Positions 18,057 through 27,912 of a stretch of 64,000 nucleotides of DNA are shown in pieces (within the stretch, counting starts at the first letter, position 1; each line of letters opens with the position of its first letter). The stretch comes from Prostheceraeus crozeri (Eukaryota > Platyhelminthes > Polycladida > Euryleptidae). The stretch covers positions 124,001 to 188,000 of the forward strand of contig CAJQUW010012890.1 of NCBI GenBank assembly GCA_907163375.1, given 5' to 3'. A program made the translations under genes and the position numbers. The notes beneath the pieces are model-generated. The model was not told the DNA's origin. It did no database searches and saw only the letters and a program-made list of their open reading frames with translations.

Positions 18057-20405
18057 AATGATATACGTGAGCTGTTACGCAATGGGAAAGTTTTAAATTT
18101 ATTGGGTGTAATAAACAAAGAAGATGGAACCACAATACCAAACTTTTATGCTACATTTTATAATAAAAATTCATTTGAAACATGGCTTCGTAATCTAGAT
18201 CACAAATCAGATACCAATGAATGGGTTTTTACAGGTAGTATCAAATACAAAGATTTTGGTATGAAACTAGTACAAAGATCACATAGAGGCGCTGGTATTA
18301 ATATGAAATATAGAATCAAAGAATACATCGGTCAATATTGTTACATTCCTTCTGAAGATTTCTGCTTCATAAAATGTTATAACGCCTTACGTGGGTTCAA
18401 TCAAGAACAAGCTAAAATTATGTTCGAGATGTTTAATGACTTTTTATATAAAGAGAAAGCTACATCTAGAACAGGAGTAATGATAAACTGCAGGTTTTCT
18501 CAATTCAATAAATACTTTGGAGAATGTGTTCAGTATTTCAGCCGTACTAATCGTCATTCAAATCCTAGAGGTATTACAACGTCGCATAATTACGTTTATT
18601 ACAATTATTCTCACGAAGGTTCATCAATAGGACACTACTGTTTAATAAATAAGTTCTACAAAAGAGAAGCTATTAGAGAAATTAAAAATAATTTCAAACC
18701 AATATATAAAACTGTTACTGATGAAAATCTAACAACACTTCCGTATAAGACCATAACAAAGAAACCAATTGACTATGGTTCAACATATATATGGGATCTC
18801 GAAACTTATCCAGATCCTCGCTGTCCAACAGCTCATCCTATTCCTTATGCTTTAGGCGCTATCAATTTCAATAAATTCATGTGTTGCTTACCGAAACGGA
18901 GATTGTCAGAAGTGGACAAACGTTTATTATGTGACATGATGAAATTAAAAAAGAGTCAAGATCCAGCGGAAATTAAAGAACTTAAGAAACAGATAAGTGA
19001 ATACAACAACTTAACTGGAGCAGAACTTAACAAACTTCAACATTGTGTGCAAATCTTTATTAGGAAACAAGATGAATGTCCGTTCGGGGGAAACCCAGAG
19101 GACGTATGTCCGATACATCAATTTTTCAAAAACCTTGGTTCTTTTAATCATTCGAAAGTAACTTTAATAGCACATAATTCATTAGGATTCGATGCATATT
19201 TTCCACTCAAATCTAATTTTAAATTAAATAAACCACCTCTTAAAACATCAAGAGGAATACTCACTGCTTCTTTACAAAATCCTTATACAACTGAAAGTGT
19301 TAGTAAGTATATCCAACGTTCCTCTAGATCTAAGCAACTAGGTGTCTCTACAAAACGTAACATAAAACCAAGCAAACCTTTACAAACTATTGTAATGAAA
19401 TGTAGCTATCAACACGTGAAAACAAGTCTTTCCAAATGGTGCGAGAATTTTAAAACCCCTACCAGTATGTGTAAATTAAATTATGAAATTGGCGAAATTA
19501 CACATGACACTTATCAGAAAAAAGAACATGAGTGGAAACCGTATTTAATTAACGATGTTCTTTCATTAGCATTTTGTATCTACAAGTATAATCAAGTAAT
19601 GCAAGAATTAATTGGTGAAGATATAACTACTAATTTAACATCTTCTGCTTTAACCTTTAACGGTTGGATGAAGAACGTACAAGATGACAATACACTTATA
19701 CACTCACATACTGATTTATGGACTAGAAACTATATTAGAAAATCTGTTAAAGGTGGAAGAGTTTCAGCCAATATAAGACATTACGAATCTCCATTTTGTA
19801 ACATCTTACTACCAATATTACAGAGGTATTTACCTGGGTGCTACGCTGAGGGGGTTTTGCCCCCAGGTAATAATTTAATAGATTTAATGAAGCAGTATAA
19901 TCAGTTGCAAGACAAGAATGCTCTTTGTAAAGAAATTGAACATAAACTACTCGACCAACGAAATGAATTCTTAATGGCTTTTGATGCAACATCTTTATAT
20001 CCATCAGCTATGTATGACGAACATTCAGAATACCCTAAAGCCGAATCCGCAAGAAAATTTAGACAAGAAGAAGAACAAGCAGTATTATATCAATTTAACA
20101 CTCAATCATTTCGTCCTAAAACTGGAATATTCACAGTTGTGTTTCATTATCATGATGAGATGTTTTTTCAACCAGTTCCTGTGAAAGATAAGGTAAAGAA
20201 TGAAAACAATTGCAATCAAGAAATAATAAGGTTTAGGAATGGAATGTGTTATGATGTATTAACTTCTGTAGACATACAGGAAATTGTTAGATGTGGCGGG
20301 AAAATATTATCTATTACAGATGGTATAATTTATGAAGAAAATTATCACATTTCACCATTTCGCAAATACATTGAAAAGCTCTTCAATTTAAGAAAAAAAA
20401 TATAA
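18057..20405 (+). pseudogene. protein-primed DNA polymerase B, exonuclease domain and palm motif A
   Basis: Role: replicates the element from its termini using a protein primer. Seen: proofreading motifs Exo I (YIWDLETYPDP, near 18788), Exo II (AHNSLGFDAY, near 19170) and Exo III (YLINDVLSLAF, near 19540), then polymerase motif A (FDATSLYPSAM, near 19980). A 41-base palindrome (19830-19870) lies in the coding sequence without closing the frame. The frame ends in TAA at 20403-20405 right after an A8 run (20393-20400). The next frame carries the rest of the protein, so a one-base indel in the run is the break. Spacing and length (about 1,170 codons for all parts) fit Polinton pPolB. Confidence 0.9.
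19830..19870. other. palindrome inside the polymerase coding sequence
   Basis: TTACCTGGG (19830-19838) pairs with CCCAGGTAA (19862-19870), and an inner GGGGG-TTTT-GCCCCC stem lies between. It resembles the GC-rich hairpins in spacers of this element and is read through in frame. Confidence 0.75.
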
Positions 20406-21282
20406 AATAGAAGGAAACACTGTATTCGATGAGTTAATTAAATTATTAATGAATTCACTATATGGAAAAACCGTACAAAAAGACATAACCACTAAATATC
20501 ATTCATGGAATGAGAATACATTGAGAAAAAATTTCACTCAAGAAGTAAAAGATTTTGAAAAAGTAAATGATGAACAATTCTTAGTGAAAGTAGAAATGGA
20601 AGATGATGAATTTCTCAAAGCTAATATTACAGACACTGAAAAGACGGCCAAAGGCCTGAGCAGCTACGCTACGACATCATTCCTGCCATCACATTTAGGT
20701 TCTTTTATTCTTGCTCACTCTAGACGAATCATGAACAACTTTATTTTAGAAATTAATGGTTTTAAAGAAAAACACATACATTACACAGATACTGATTCCA
20801 TATACATTTCCAATGAACTGTTCAATAAATTAGATGCCGCTGGATATGTTGGCGGGGAATTATGTCAAGGGAAAAATGATTATGGTAATGGGGGAATTAT
20901 ATATGGATTGTTTATCGCTCCCAAAAAAAAATTTTGTATTACTGTAGATGAACAAGGGAGACTCAGTGAAAAGAAAACATTTAAGGGTTATACAAAAACT
21001 AAAGTAAAAGTAGAAGATTTCATTCAATTATACCATGGCGAAACATTGACAACAATTGTTAATAAACCATGGAAAAGATCTTTAGAAACTGGTATTAGTA
21101 TTCCTGATAAAAATAATAACACTGAAGAAAAAAGATTCACTGGTAAAATAAATATTCTTAAACGTCAAGCACCTGATGCAAATGGTATTATGCTACCTTA
21201 TAACGGAGATGTTCAAGATGAAATATTTCAACGAATAAAAAAAGAATGTGATATAATTGAATACGCTGATAGTGAAGACTAA
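20401..21282 (+). pseudogene. protein-primed DNA polymerase B, palm motifs B and C and thumb
   Basis: Continues the polymerase in the frame reached after the A8 run. Seen: motif B LLMNSLYGKTVQ (near 20437-20475) and motif C HYTDTDSIYIS (near 20780-20812) with the two catalytic aspartates. A KKFCITVDEQG/KTFKGYTKTK region follows, and the acidic C-terminus ends at 21282. The first ATG in this frame (20449) lies inside motif B, so it is not a real start. All catalytic residues visible in the three parts are conserved, so the gene's lesions are the transposon and a single homopolymer shift. It converges on the packaging ATPase remnant across a hairpin spacer. Confidence 0.9.
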
Positions 21283-21301
21283 GAAGAGGAATTATAACTC
21301 T

Positions 21302-21379
21302 GTGAACAAATCTTCTATTGACTTTCAGTCGGGGCAAAGCCCCTCGAGGCGAAGCCTAGTCAGTGAACAAATCTTCTAT
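21302..21379. repeat. 17-bp direct repeat bracketing two hairpins
   Basis: GTGAACAAATCTTCTAT occurs at 21302 and 21363. Between lie GGGGC-AAA-GCCCC and AGGC-GAA-GCCT hairpins. The second copy encodes the C-terminus of the minus-strand ATPase remnant, so the hairpin block looks inserted with duplication of 17 bp. Confidence 0.75.
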
Positions 21380-21730
21380 AACTCTATCATGTACTTTTTT
21401 ATCAATATTGATTGTGATAAATCCATAGTCGTTTGACCAAGCATTGTTACACGATTGTTTAAATTCATCTTTATCTCTTATACATAAGTCTCTTAACAAA
21501 TCACTTAGGTTTCTTTGGTTGATTTCGAAAAGCATAAAAATATTAGCATTCTTTCTAATAACACTTCCATCTAATGAATACATACTTTGTGTCAAATAAA
21601 AGACACTACAGTTATTGTGTCGTCCTCTTGTAAAATAATTTCTCTGAACTGCCTGATTTCTATCATTAACACAATCATCAAACACCACACAATGTTTTTT
21701 CGTTTTATTTAGTTTACTAGGATCTTGCAT
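21356..21730 (-). pseudogene. FtsK/HerA-type packaging ATPase, 5'-truncated
   Basis: Seen: 124 codons beginning near the Walker B strand, HCVVFDDCVND, then YFTRGRHNNCSVFYLTQSMYSL (arginine finger and sensor region), IRKNANIFMLFEI, and an end with WSNDYGFITINID. This is the C-terminal half of the canonical Polinton/NCLDV-type packaging ATPase. The N-terminal half with Walker A (GxxGxGKT) is missing: a stop lies a few codons upstream and the penton gene begins within about 25 bp. The deletion removed the nucleotide-binding loop, so it is non-functional alone. The intact ATPase at 13904 may or may not substitute. Confidence 0.85.
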
Positions 21731-21752
21731 ATTGCCACTATCATCTATTTAA

Positions 21753-22541
21753 TTACACCTCTCGTAATAATAGATCTATCATAATCTCTTCGCCGCCAAA
21801 ATTTATTGCCTTTCCTTTCTCATCTGTTATTCTAATAGTAATTGAATTAATTGTTTTTCGTGTCACGGAAAAATATATTAATGATTTTGGGATTACATTT
21901 AAACTGTAACCAATCGGAACTGTAAATGCTGGATAACTAAAGATATTATTTGTTAGCTTTCCATTAACATAACCACCTTCTATAATATCACACTGAACGT
22001 TGATTGAATTTATTTCAGATATTTTAGGTATATTTTCACTGATATGAAAACCTTGTGCATAGAGTTGCTTTTTAAATCCTAATAGTCTTGATAAAGATTT
22101 GTCAATATCAAAATCAACTTCATGATTTTCATCTAAAGTAAGAGAAAATTTATTTACTGCTGGTTCAACTGCGAAATGTAATTGTTTCTTGTCTTTAAAT
22201 TGAATGCCTAAATGTCTTTTTATTTCATTGGAAATCGATTCAACTTCATAAGATCCAGGAAGAAAAGTTAATTCTTTCCAAGTTTTACCTTTGTCATTTG
22301 AATATTTAAATCGGTCATTTACATCTTTGATAATATTTTGTATAGTGTTAAATGTTGAAAAACTAGTTAATGCTACTTCATAATGTTTGTCTTGTTCTAA
22401 GTGAATAATAGGATCTAAATTACAAGTATGCGAGGACGTAGTTGCTATGAATTTTAATGACGTACTAAATTTTGATGAGGACAAAATCTCGATTAAATTT
22501 TCTAAATGTTTATTAATTTTTTCTAGTTCTGCCGAAGACAT
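21753..22541 (-). CDS. Polinton minor capsid (penton-like) protein
   Basis: 262 residues, intact. Role: single jelly-roll protein at capsid vertices in polintoviruses. Seen: the conserved layout of this family, with SLKFIATTSSHTCNLDP and HYEVALTSFSTFNTI, then LPGSYEVESISNEIKRHLG, SRLLGFKKQLYAQGFH and CDIIEGGYVNGKL. It ends ITIRITDEKGKAINFGGEEIMIDLLLR; a DxxG...GE.I...L.LR ending is typical. Predominantly beta-rich pattern, no signal or TM segment. The start follows GGTTTAAAAA-ATG. It lies upstream of the ATPase remnant on the same strand. Confidence 0.82.
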   Translation of the reverse strand: MSSAELEKINKHLENLIEILSSSKFSTSLKFIATTSSHTCNLDPIIHLEQDKHYEVALTSFSTFNTIQNIIKDVNDRFKYSNDKGKTWKELTFLPGSYEVESISNEIKRHLGIQFKDKKQLHFAVEPAVNKFSLTLDENHEVDFDIDKSLSRLLGFKKQLYAQGFHISENIPKISEINSINVQCDIIEGGYVNGKLTNNIFSYPAFTVPIGYSLNVIPKSLIYFSVTRKTINSITIRITDEKGKAINFGGEEIMIDLLLREV

Positions 22542-22576
22542 TTTTTAAACCAAAAATTAGATATTGACAGATAGAG

Positions 22577-23398
22577 TTATGTGCTTCTTGTGCTGAGGCC
22601 CATAACATGATTAGATACGTTTCTGTAGTCTTGTTCAGTTATAGCGCCGTTTTTGTATAGTTTGTCTAAGATTGCATGTATTTCGGTAAAACCGGAGTTA
22701 TGTCCTTGTTCTGCTGCAGCTACTAAAATATTTAATCTCACTAGTAATTCTTGTGGGTCATCTGACCAAACTACAACAGGTGAAGCATAACCAGGCGGCG
22801 GGGGAGCCGAGGGCATTGCCAATAAGTCATTCAAAGTTTTATAACGCTTAAGAGTTTTTGCAGTTCCAACCTTGTCTAACATAATTTTGTATTTCAGTAG
22901 ATCATCAGTATGATAGTTATCTAAATCCGCTCCTCTTAATAAATCCACGAAATTTCTGTCTAAACTGAAAGCTGTTTTGTCTGGTGCAAAAATTAAACTT
23001 TCTTTAGTATTTATAGATAATTCTTCGCCACCCAAGAAAAATCTAAGTGATGGCTTAGCACCAAGAAAAATTGTAGAATGTTCAAACAGCATAGATTTTG
23101 GTAATTTATTGTCTATGTTTGCTTCTAACAAACCATAATCATCCATGATGGTTTTCTGCACTGGATCCGTTATATCAATTCGTTTATCATGAACTGCGAG
23201 TTATTTCTCAGGAGTTTTGAGTGGCGCAATAGCTTTTTCAAAATCAGTTTTCACTTGTTCAGTTAGGTGCATTTTTTCTAACATATCAGATTGAACGCCA
23301 GCTTGTAGCATTCGATATTGTCTATGTCTTTTCTTCATAATATTTTTCTGTTTTATTAATTCTTCTAGTTGCTTTATTTTAACGTCATTTGTATTCAT
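22577..23398 (-). pseudogene. conserved Polinton protein of unknown function, one in-frame TAA
   Basis: From ATG 23398, 65 codons with a charged helix (IKQLEELIKQKNIMKKRHRQYRM) and RMLQAGVQSDM, then a TAA at 23201-23203. The same frame stays open beyond it to 22577 with FLGAKPSLRFFLGG, TAFSLDRNFVDLLRGADL and YHTDDLLKYKIML. The RRYxMLQAGVxSD start and the xLxxLL...YxxxDLxxYxxIL block are, to my knowledge, features of a recurrent uncharacterised Polinton family. The TAA is therefore most simply a nonsense mutation in a 273-codon gene. Proline-rich PSAPPPPGY lies near residue 190. No TM segment. Function unknown. Confidence 0.7.
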
Positions 23399-23467
23399 TA
23401 TTTTATAAGATAATATTTGAATTTTGTGGTATCATTGATACACAGCAAAAACACTTTACTGAAAAAC

Positions 23468-24058
23468 TTATTTTTGTTCTATGGAGCTTTGTTCTAACGT
23501 TTTTAATAAAGTTCTTATTTCTTCTAAAAAAGCTGCATTGTCTACTTTGTCTTGAGATTTAACAGGAATTTTAGTTGCTTCTCTAGCTATTTGGTCAAAT
23601 TTTTCAATCTCATCTAACGTAATAACATTGTCATCACACACTCTCTGGAAGTAGTAATGTAGTTTATCATATACTTCTTTCACATGGGCATGTTTTTTAC
23701 TTAAGGATTTTCGTTTCTTAGACATTACAGATTTATCTATCACTGTTGTAAGTGACGTTGCAAAAACACCTGTACCTGTTAAAGCAGTAGCCGCAACAGG
23801 AATTGTAAGAACGCCAGATGAAATGACAATAGTGAGAGCGCCCAAAGAAATTGTTAAAAATGCTCCAACGCCTTGTGTCACATTCTTAGCTATCGTCCAT
23901 CTCTTTCTTAATTTATTATAATGTTCTAATCTTAACAATAGTTGCGCTTCCTTATCTTTCATGTACCTGACTCTATCTTTGTGTTTTGCTGTATCCATTT
24001 CATATGATAATGAAGGATATAAGGGGGCTGATGGTTCTTTTGTTTTTACATCTTCCAT
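23468..24058 (-). CDS. two-TM Polinton protein partly encoded in the TIR
   Basis: 196 residues, intact, not functionally assigned. Seen: a charged N-terminal helix (EAQLLLRLEHYNKLRKRW), then two closely spaced hydrophobic segments at about 66-100 (GVGAFLTISLGALTIVISSGV, LTIPVAATALTGTGVFATSL) forming a probable membrane hairpin. A basic KSVMSKKRKSLSKKHAHVK stretch and an acidic helical C-terminus follow. The first 93 codons lie in the right TIR and are repeated as a stub at the left end. Similar two-TM proteins occur in other metazoan polintons as far as I recall. Start context ATTTAAAA-ATG. Confidence 0.75.
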   Translation of the reverse strand: MEDVKTKEPSAPLYPSLSYEMDTAKHKDRVRYMKDKEAQLLLRLEHYNKLRKRWTIAKNVTQGVGAFLTISLGALTIVISSGVLTIPVAATALTGTGVFATSLTTVIDKSVMSKKRKSLSKKHAHVKEVYDKLHYYFQRVCDDNVITLDEIEKFDQIAREATKIPVKSQDKVDNAAFLEEIRTLLKTLEQSSIEQK

Positions 24059-24389
24059 TTTTAAATGAATATTTTTTATTCATATTCATTTTGTTTTTGC
24101 TAAATTTCAAGAGGGGCCTATTTTGCATTTTTGATTTGTTAATTTCAAGAGGACCTTATTTTGCATTTGGATTTGTTAAATTTCAAGGGGGTCTAATTTA
24201 GCCGTTTTTTTATAAATTTCAAAGGGGTCTAATTTAGCTGTTTTTTATAAATTTCAAGAGGTCCCTATTTTTACATTTTGATTTGTTAAATTTCAAGAGG
24301 ACCCTAATTTTTTCATTTTTGCATCTACCTAGGTATGAGATCCGGTGGCGAGCGAAGCGAAGGCGCCGGATCTCGTACCCTATACTACT
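23781..24389. repeat. right terminal inverted repeat of the Polinton (609 bp)
   Basis: Inverse complement of 6298-6942 minus one subterminal unit. It contains the terminal hairpin, the GGGTCCTC-type repeat array and the first half of the two-TM protein gene. Confidence 0.93.
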
Positions 24390-24395
24390 GACATG
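24390..24395. repeat. right target-site duplication of the Polinton
   Basis: GACATG, identical to 6292-6297. Confidence 0.93.
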
Positions 24396-25395
24396 GCATA
24401 AAAAATTGCCCTAATCATAAGCAATAGTCCTTTAGGGTAGATGGATGTATATTCATAAATTAAATCGCCACATTCTCAAATTGACAGAAGACTGTGAAGG
24501 TCAACAGGTCGCCGCAATTCATTAGATTCTGTTAGTGGAAGATATTTTCTGTCCACATACAAAACTGGATCCAATTTCATTCACTATTTTTGAATTAGAG
24601 GTGGTAGTGTGGAAGATAAATGTGCTCAGATCTTGCATGACTCATGGATTGAGTTGACCATCAAACACGTTAAACTTGCATGCATGCATTATTCCAACGT
24701 AGTGATATCTGTGATAGTTTACTGTTCATTCCGATTTCCATGATGTTATAAATAATCCCTTTTCCATAGTTTAATAATGTTGATATTTCTTTCATGCCTT
24801 GGATTTATACTTGGACAGATCCTAAAAAAGCATCAGCAGGTGAAAGCTGCCTACAAAGTTACATGCATTGTCGTCTGTCGAAAAGCGAATCTTTCACATT
24901 ATGAATATCCCTCATTCAACGAAAACTTCACTTCTTACAGCCGAGAGAGCCTGCACCAAAGAAAAGATTCAGTTTTTGCGGAGATTACGTTCCCGTGGTC
25001 CAAACAATTATTTGAGCAGTTTTAAAAAAAGTAAAATTTTGCATATTTATATACTACCGAGATGACGCACCCACATAGTATGAAATAAGTTGGATATCAA
25101 AAGGAATTAATATTTGCTAATACAAACATCCTAACTATTAGGAAATAAAGCCAATTTGAAAGGGAACTTCATGAGCCGCATTATAATGGAAGTCTTCATG
25201 AAAAAGTCGAGATCTTATTGTGCTGTCGTTGCTGAAATTTCATGGTTTAAATTCAATTTTCATCGGCATGATTTTATAATTCACTAAATTCATGTTTCAT
25301 TTCTTGAATCTGAATAGTGAAGTGAACCAATTTACATCTTACAAAGTTGAATGAAATCAATTGAATCAATCATTTTGCTCTACCAGTGACAGGAT

Positions 25396-25509
25396 GCTTT
25401 TGATGTGATCTCGCCTAAGAAGATTCTCTTGAACAAGTTCAGCATGAAGCAAGGGGTCATCGAGTTGAATAAGCATCACCTATCCAAGGCTGTCATGACA
25501 CGGACGGTC
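25396..25509 (+). other. possible host-gene exon, unassigned
   Basis: An acceptor-like TGACAG precedes about 38 codons that look coding (DAFDVISPKKILLNKFSMKQG...), followed by ACG-GTCAGT, a weak donor. No partner exon or family was recognised. It could equally be a chance frame or a decayed retrocopy. Confidence 0.25.
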
Positions 25510-26315
25510 AGTAAAATAATATAATTTCCTTCTGCATTACAATCATGATCAGTCAATTCCGTTGTAGTTTCTGCAAAACTGCAAAAACTTGCATATCGTA
25601 CATTTGGTGACAATACCACCTGTATCCCCCTCGAGTTCATTTAATAAATTGGAAAGTGTATACACATTGGGGATTTAATAAATGCGGAGTTACCACTCTA
25701 CCTAAGATACTTACTCTATGGCTCTTTCGCTACATCAATAGTAAAGTTGGTCATCCGCTAAGGGTCATGTTTTCTTTCAGTGATGCAACTTCAATTAGAT
25801 TTTAATCGAGGTCGGCCCCGAAATAAGTTATGCATATAAAGTTGATTGACTTTGGCACCGGGCATTTGCATGAAAAGAAAATAAAAATATTTGTGCTTAT
25901 CATGCTATCAATCACACTGTGTCAACACACTGAAAATCTGAATATAAACTATGATGATAGTTTCAATTAGTTAATTACTACATTACAATATGCTTAATGC
26001 TTGTTTGAAAACAAAATGTGCTTTATGGAAACAATTGCAGATAAAAAAATGATAGTTGTTAACGAATGCGGTCATGGCATTTTTCAATACATGACAAATA
26101 GTCACAAAACAATTTTTTAAATAAACAGTCACAACATTTATTGAAATTATCTAGTGACATGAGGCCACACGTCCAATCTCAACAAGTAATTGCTTTGGAC
26201 ACAAGAATCTTGAATACAAATTTAGATAAACACTCGTACATAAAATCTGAATGATTGCAACAAATACTATGGAACATAGAAATATGCTTGTATTACCACC
26301 GCCAAGACGAACTTT

Positions 26316-26490
26316 TCCATGGAATGAGACCGAAGAGGAGGCTTTCTCAGCATGTTCAGGGACATCTATGACGCAAGATATCTAAGGGACGTTCAACTCC
26401 CATACCATGTACTGGACTGGAGGCCAGTGACTTTGGTAGACATGATTAATGACGATAGTGTGTATCTGGATAAAACCATGGAAAAAGTTG
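26316..26490. repeat. dispersed repeat, inverted copy at 40352-41100
   Basis: GAATGAGACCGAA, GATATCTAAGGGACGTTCAA and GGAGGCCAGTGAC strings recur in order on the opposite strand at 40352-41100, where a foldback interrupts them. The outermost CATGGAATGAGACC also occurs in the SINE at 42205-42535, so this may be a retroelement tail rather than a P-element terminus. Confidence 0.7.
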
Positions 26491-27832
26491 TAAACAATTC
26501 ATTTCATTGTTGTAAAATACATCAGAATCCAGCTGAATTGATTGCTGCACATAATAATTAACACGCCCGGCACAGCCTTGCAGAGAAATTGTCGGAAGAA
26601 TCTGTGCAGTGTGCATGTGCACATGCAAGCAGGTCATCAATGGTCAATTTTAAATAAATTGTGACTCTATATTCATTGATTTCCCATTGTCTTATCTAAA
26701 ACTTCCTCCTGTATAATAATTTGGACCACTGGTGTACTATATTCGAGAATTCAAGAGCAATGAGGCGATATAACATGTGTGATTTATTTCCGGCCTTGAA
26801 TAAATCAACTTTCATTAAACGAAAATTGATGGCTATTTTTAGCACAGTGGTGCGAGAATGCTTTCATGTTCACCGACGGAATTTATACGGATTTCGTGCT
26901 GTTCCTGAATTGCCCAATATGGTAGGACCTTAAAATCGTGGAAAGTCGTCAATCACTACCGCTTGGTTTTCTTTTTATTCAATATAATATTCGCATTTTA
27001 TGAATCACTGACATATACTCCCAATTTTATTTGTTCGTCGCAGTTTTGATTATAATTTGAAGGCCTCACTAGTTATGCACTATAATCACGAGATGTCTAA
27101 TAAGAGATAAAAACGTATGGACATTGATAACCACCAATTACGAGGAGGCGCACTTATGGAAACACTGGTTGCACTTTTCCAACAAAATTTTGATAAAGGA
27201 TCTTCCGAAAGAATGGATATTCAAACGATTCTTGCGTAACTTTTAGCATTTTCATTAGTTTTACACCAATCAAAATGTTATCAATTTTTGACGTTTCAAT
27301 TTCTTGTTTGTTCGTTTCTGATTGCATCATCGGTAGATTTTCTTTAGATTTAATCATGTCTTTTACTTGTATAACAATGATTAAGGCATGGACATATTGT
27401 TGCAATGATTGTAGTGGCAAATCATCGCTGATCACTTATCACTTAGTCCATGACTCCTTTGAGCAAAGGAAATAGATTATCAAAAATTTTCCAGAAAGAG
27501 TCCACAGTTCTCCAAAAAAACACTGCTGAATCGATTTTCGTAAAGCATGTATAAAATGTACAGAATCCACACCAATAGCCCCATTGGTGCTGCGTGCCGT
27601 AGGTGAACAATTTCACTCACAGTTGATATTGCAGCTGCTATTGACAGTTGCTTATTCTTGTGGGAGTTTTGTAATTCTTTGGACTCTTCTTGACTGGGTC
27701 CAGAATCTTCCATAGAAATAAATTATTTTGTTTATCTGCGGTTTCTAGAAGGGCGCTAATGCATAATTAGCGGTCACTCTCAGAACCAGATTGGTTGGCA
27801 AAAAGAGGTTCAGTGTACGAAAATCGTTAGAA

Positions 27833-27912
27833 ATGCCCATCTCTTGCGCAGCTTTTGGCTGTTCTTCACGACATCACTCTAATTCAACGCGGGATGGTAT
27901 TTCCTTTCACAG
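27833..27912 (+). CDS. THAP gene exon 1
   Basis: ATG at 27833 gives MPISCAAFGCSS..., supplying the first two THAP cysteines (C5, C10) and ending FH before a strong donor AG-GTAAGT. Too short to stand out as an open frame, but the join to exon 2 restores the canonical SFHRFPKE of THAP domains. Confidence 0.85.

Larger units (their letters stand above)
6298..24389. mobile_element. Polinton/Maverick element (polintovirus-like), 18.1 kb
   Basis: Boundaries: both ends carry AGTAGTATAGGGTACGAG in inverted orientation, inside long terminal inverted repeats and flanked by the same hexamer GACATG. Gene content is diagnostic: protein-primed family B DNA polymerase, retroviral-type DDE integrase, adenain-like cysteine protease, packaging-type P-loop ATPase, double-jelly-roll major capsid protein and penton-like minor capsid protein. 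It also has a zinc-finger protein, a fibre-like protein and several small unknowns. Known of the family: these are self-synthesising transposons or integrated polintoviruses of eukaryotes. Odd: nearly every large gene has one break, a pogo/Tigger element is inserted in the polymerase, and there are two ATPase genes. The well-kept ends and TSD argue for a fairly recent integration. Confidence 0.97.
24396..27832. other. upstream region of the THAP gene, mostly no gene recognised
   Basis: AT-rich. It contains a possible isolated exon (25396-25509) and a dispersed repeat (26316-26490), both listed separately. Other open frames are short and without motif. Confidence 0.4.

Noticed and set aside
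8190-23203. Stop-codon reassignment (TAA/TAG read as an amino acid) in the Polinton
   Set aside because: Only one stop per gene, TAA and TAG also end intact genes of the element, and the host genes use the standard code. Nonsense mutation or sequence error is simpler.
26352-26561. 69-codon frame starting MFRDIYDARYL
   Set aside because: It lies wholly in the dispersed repeat and its inverted copy does not keep a frame.
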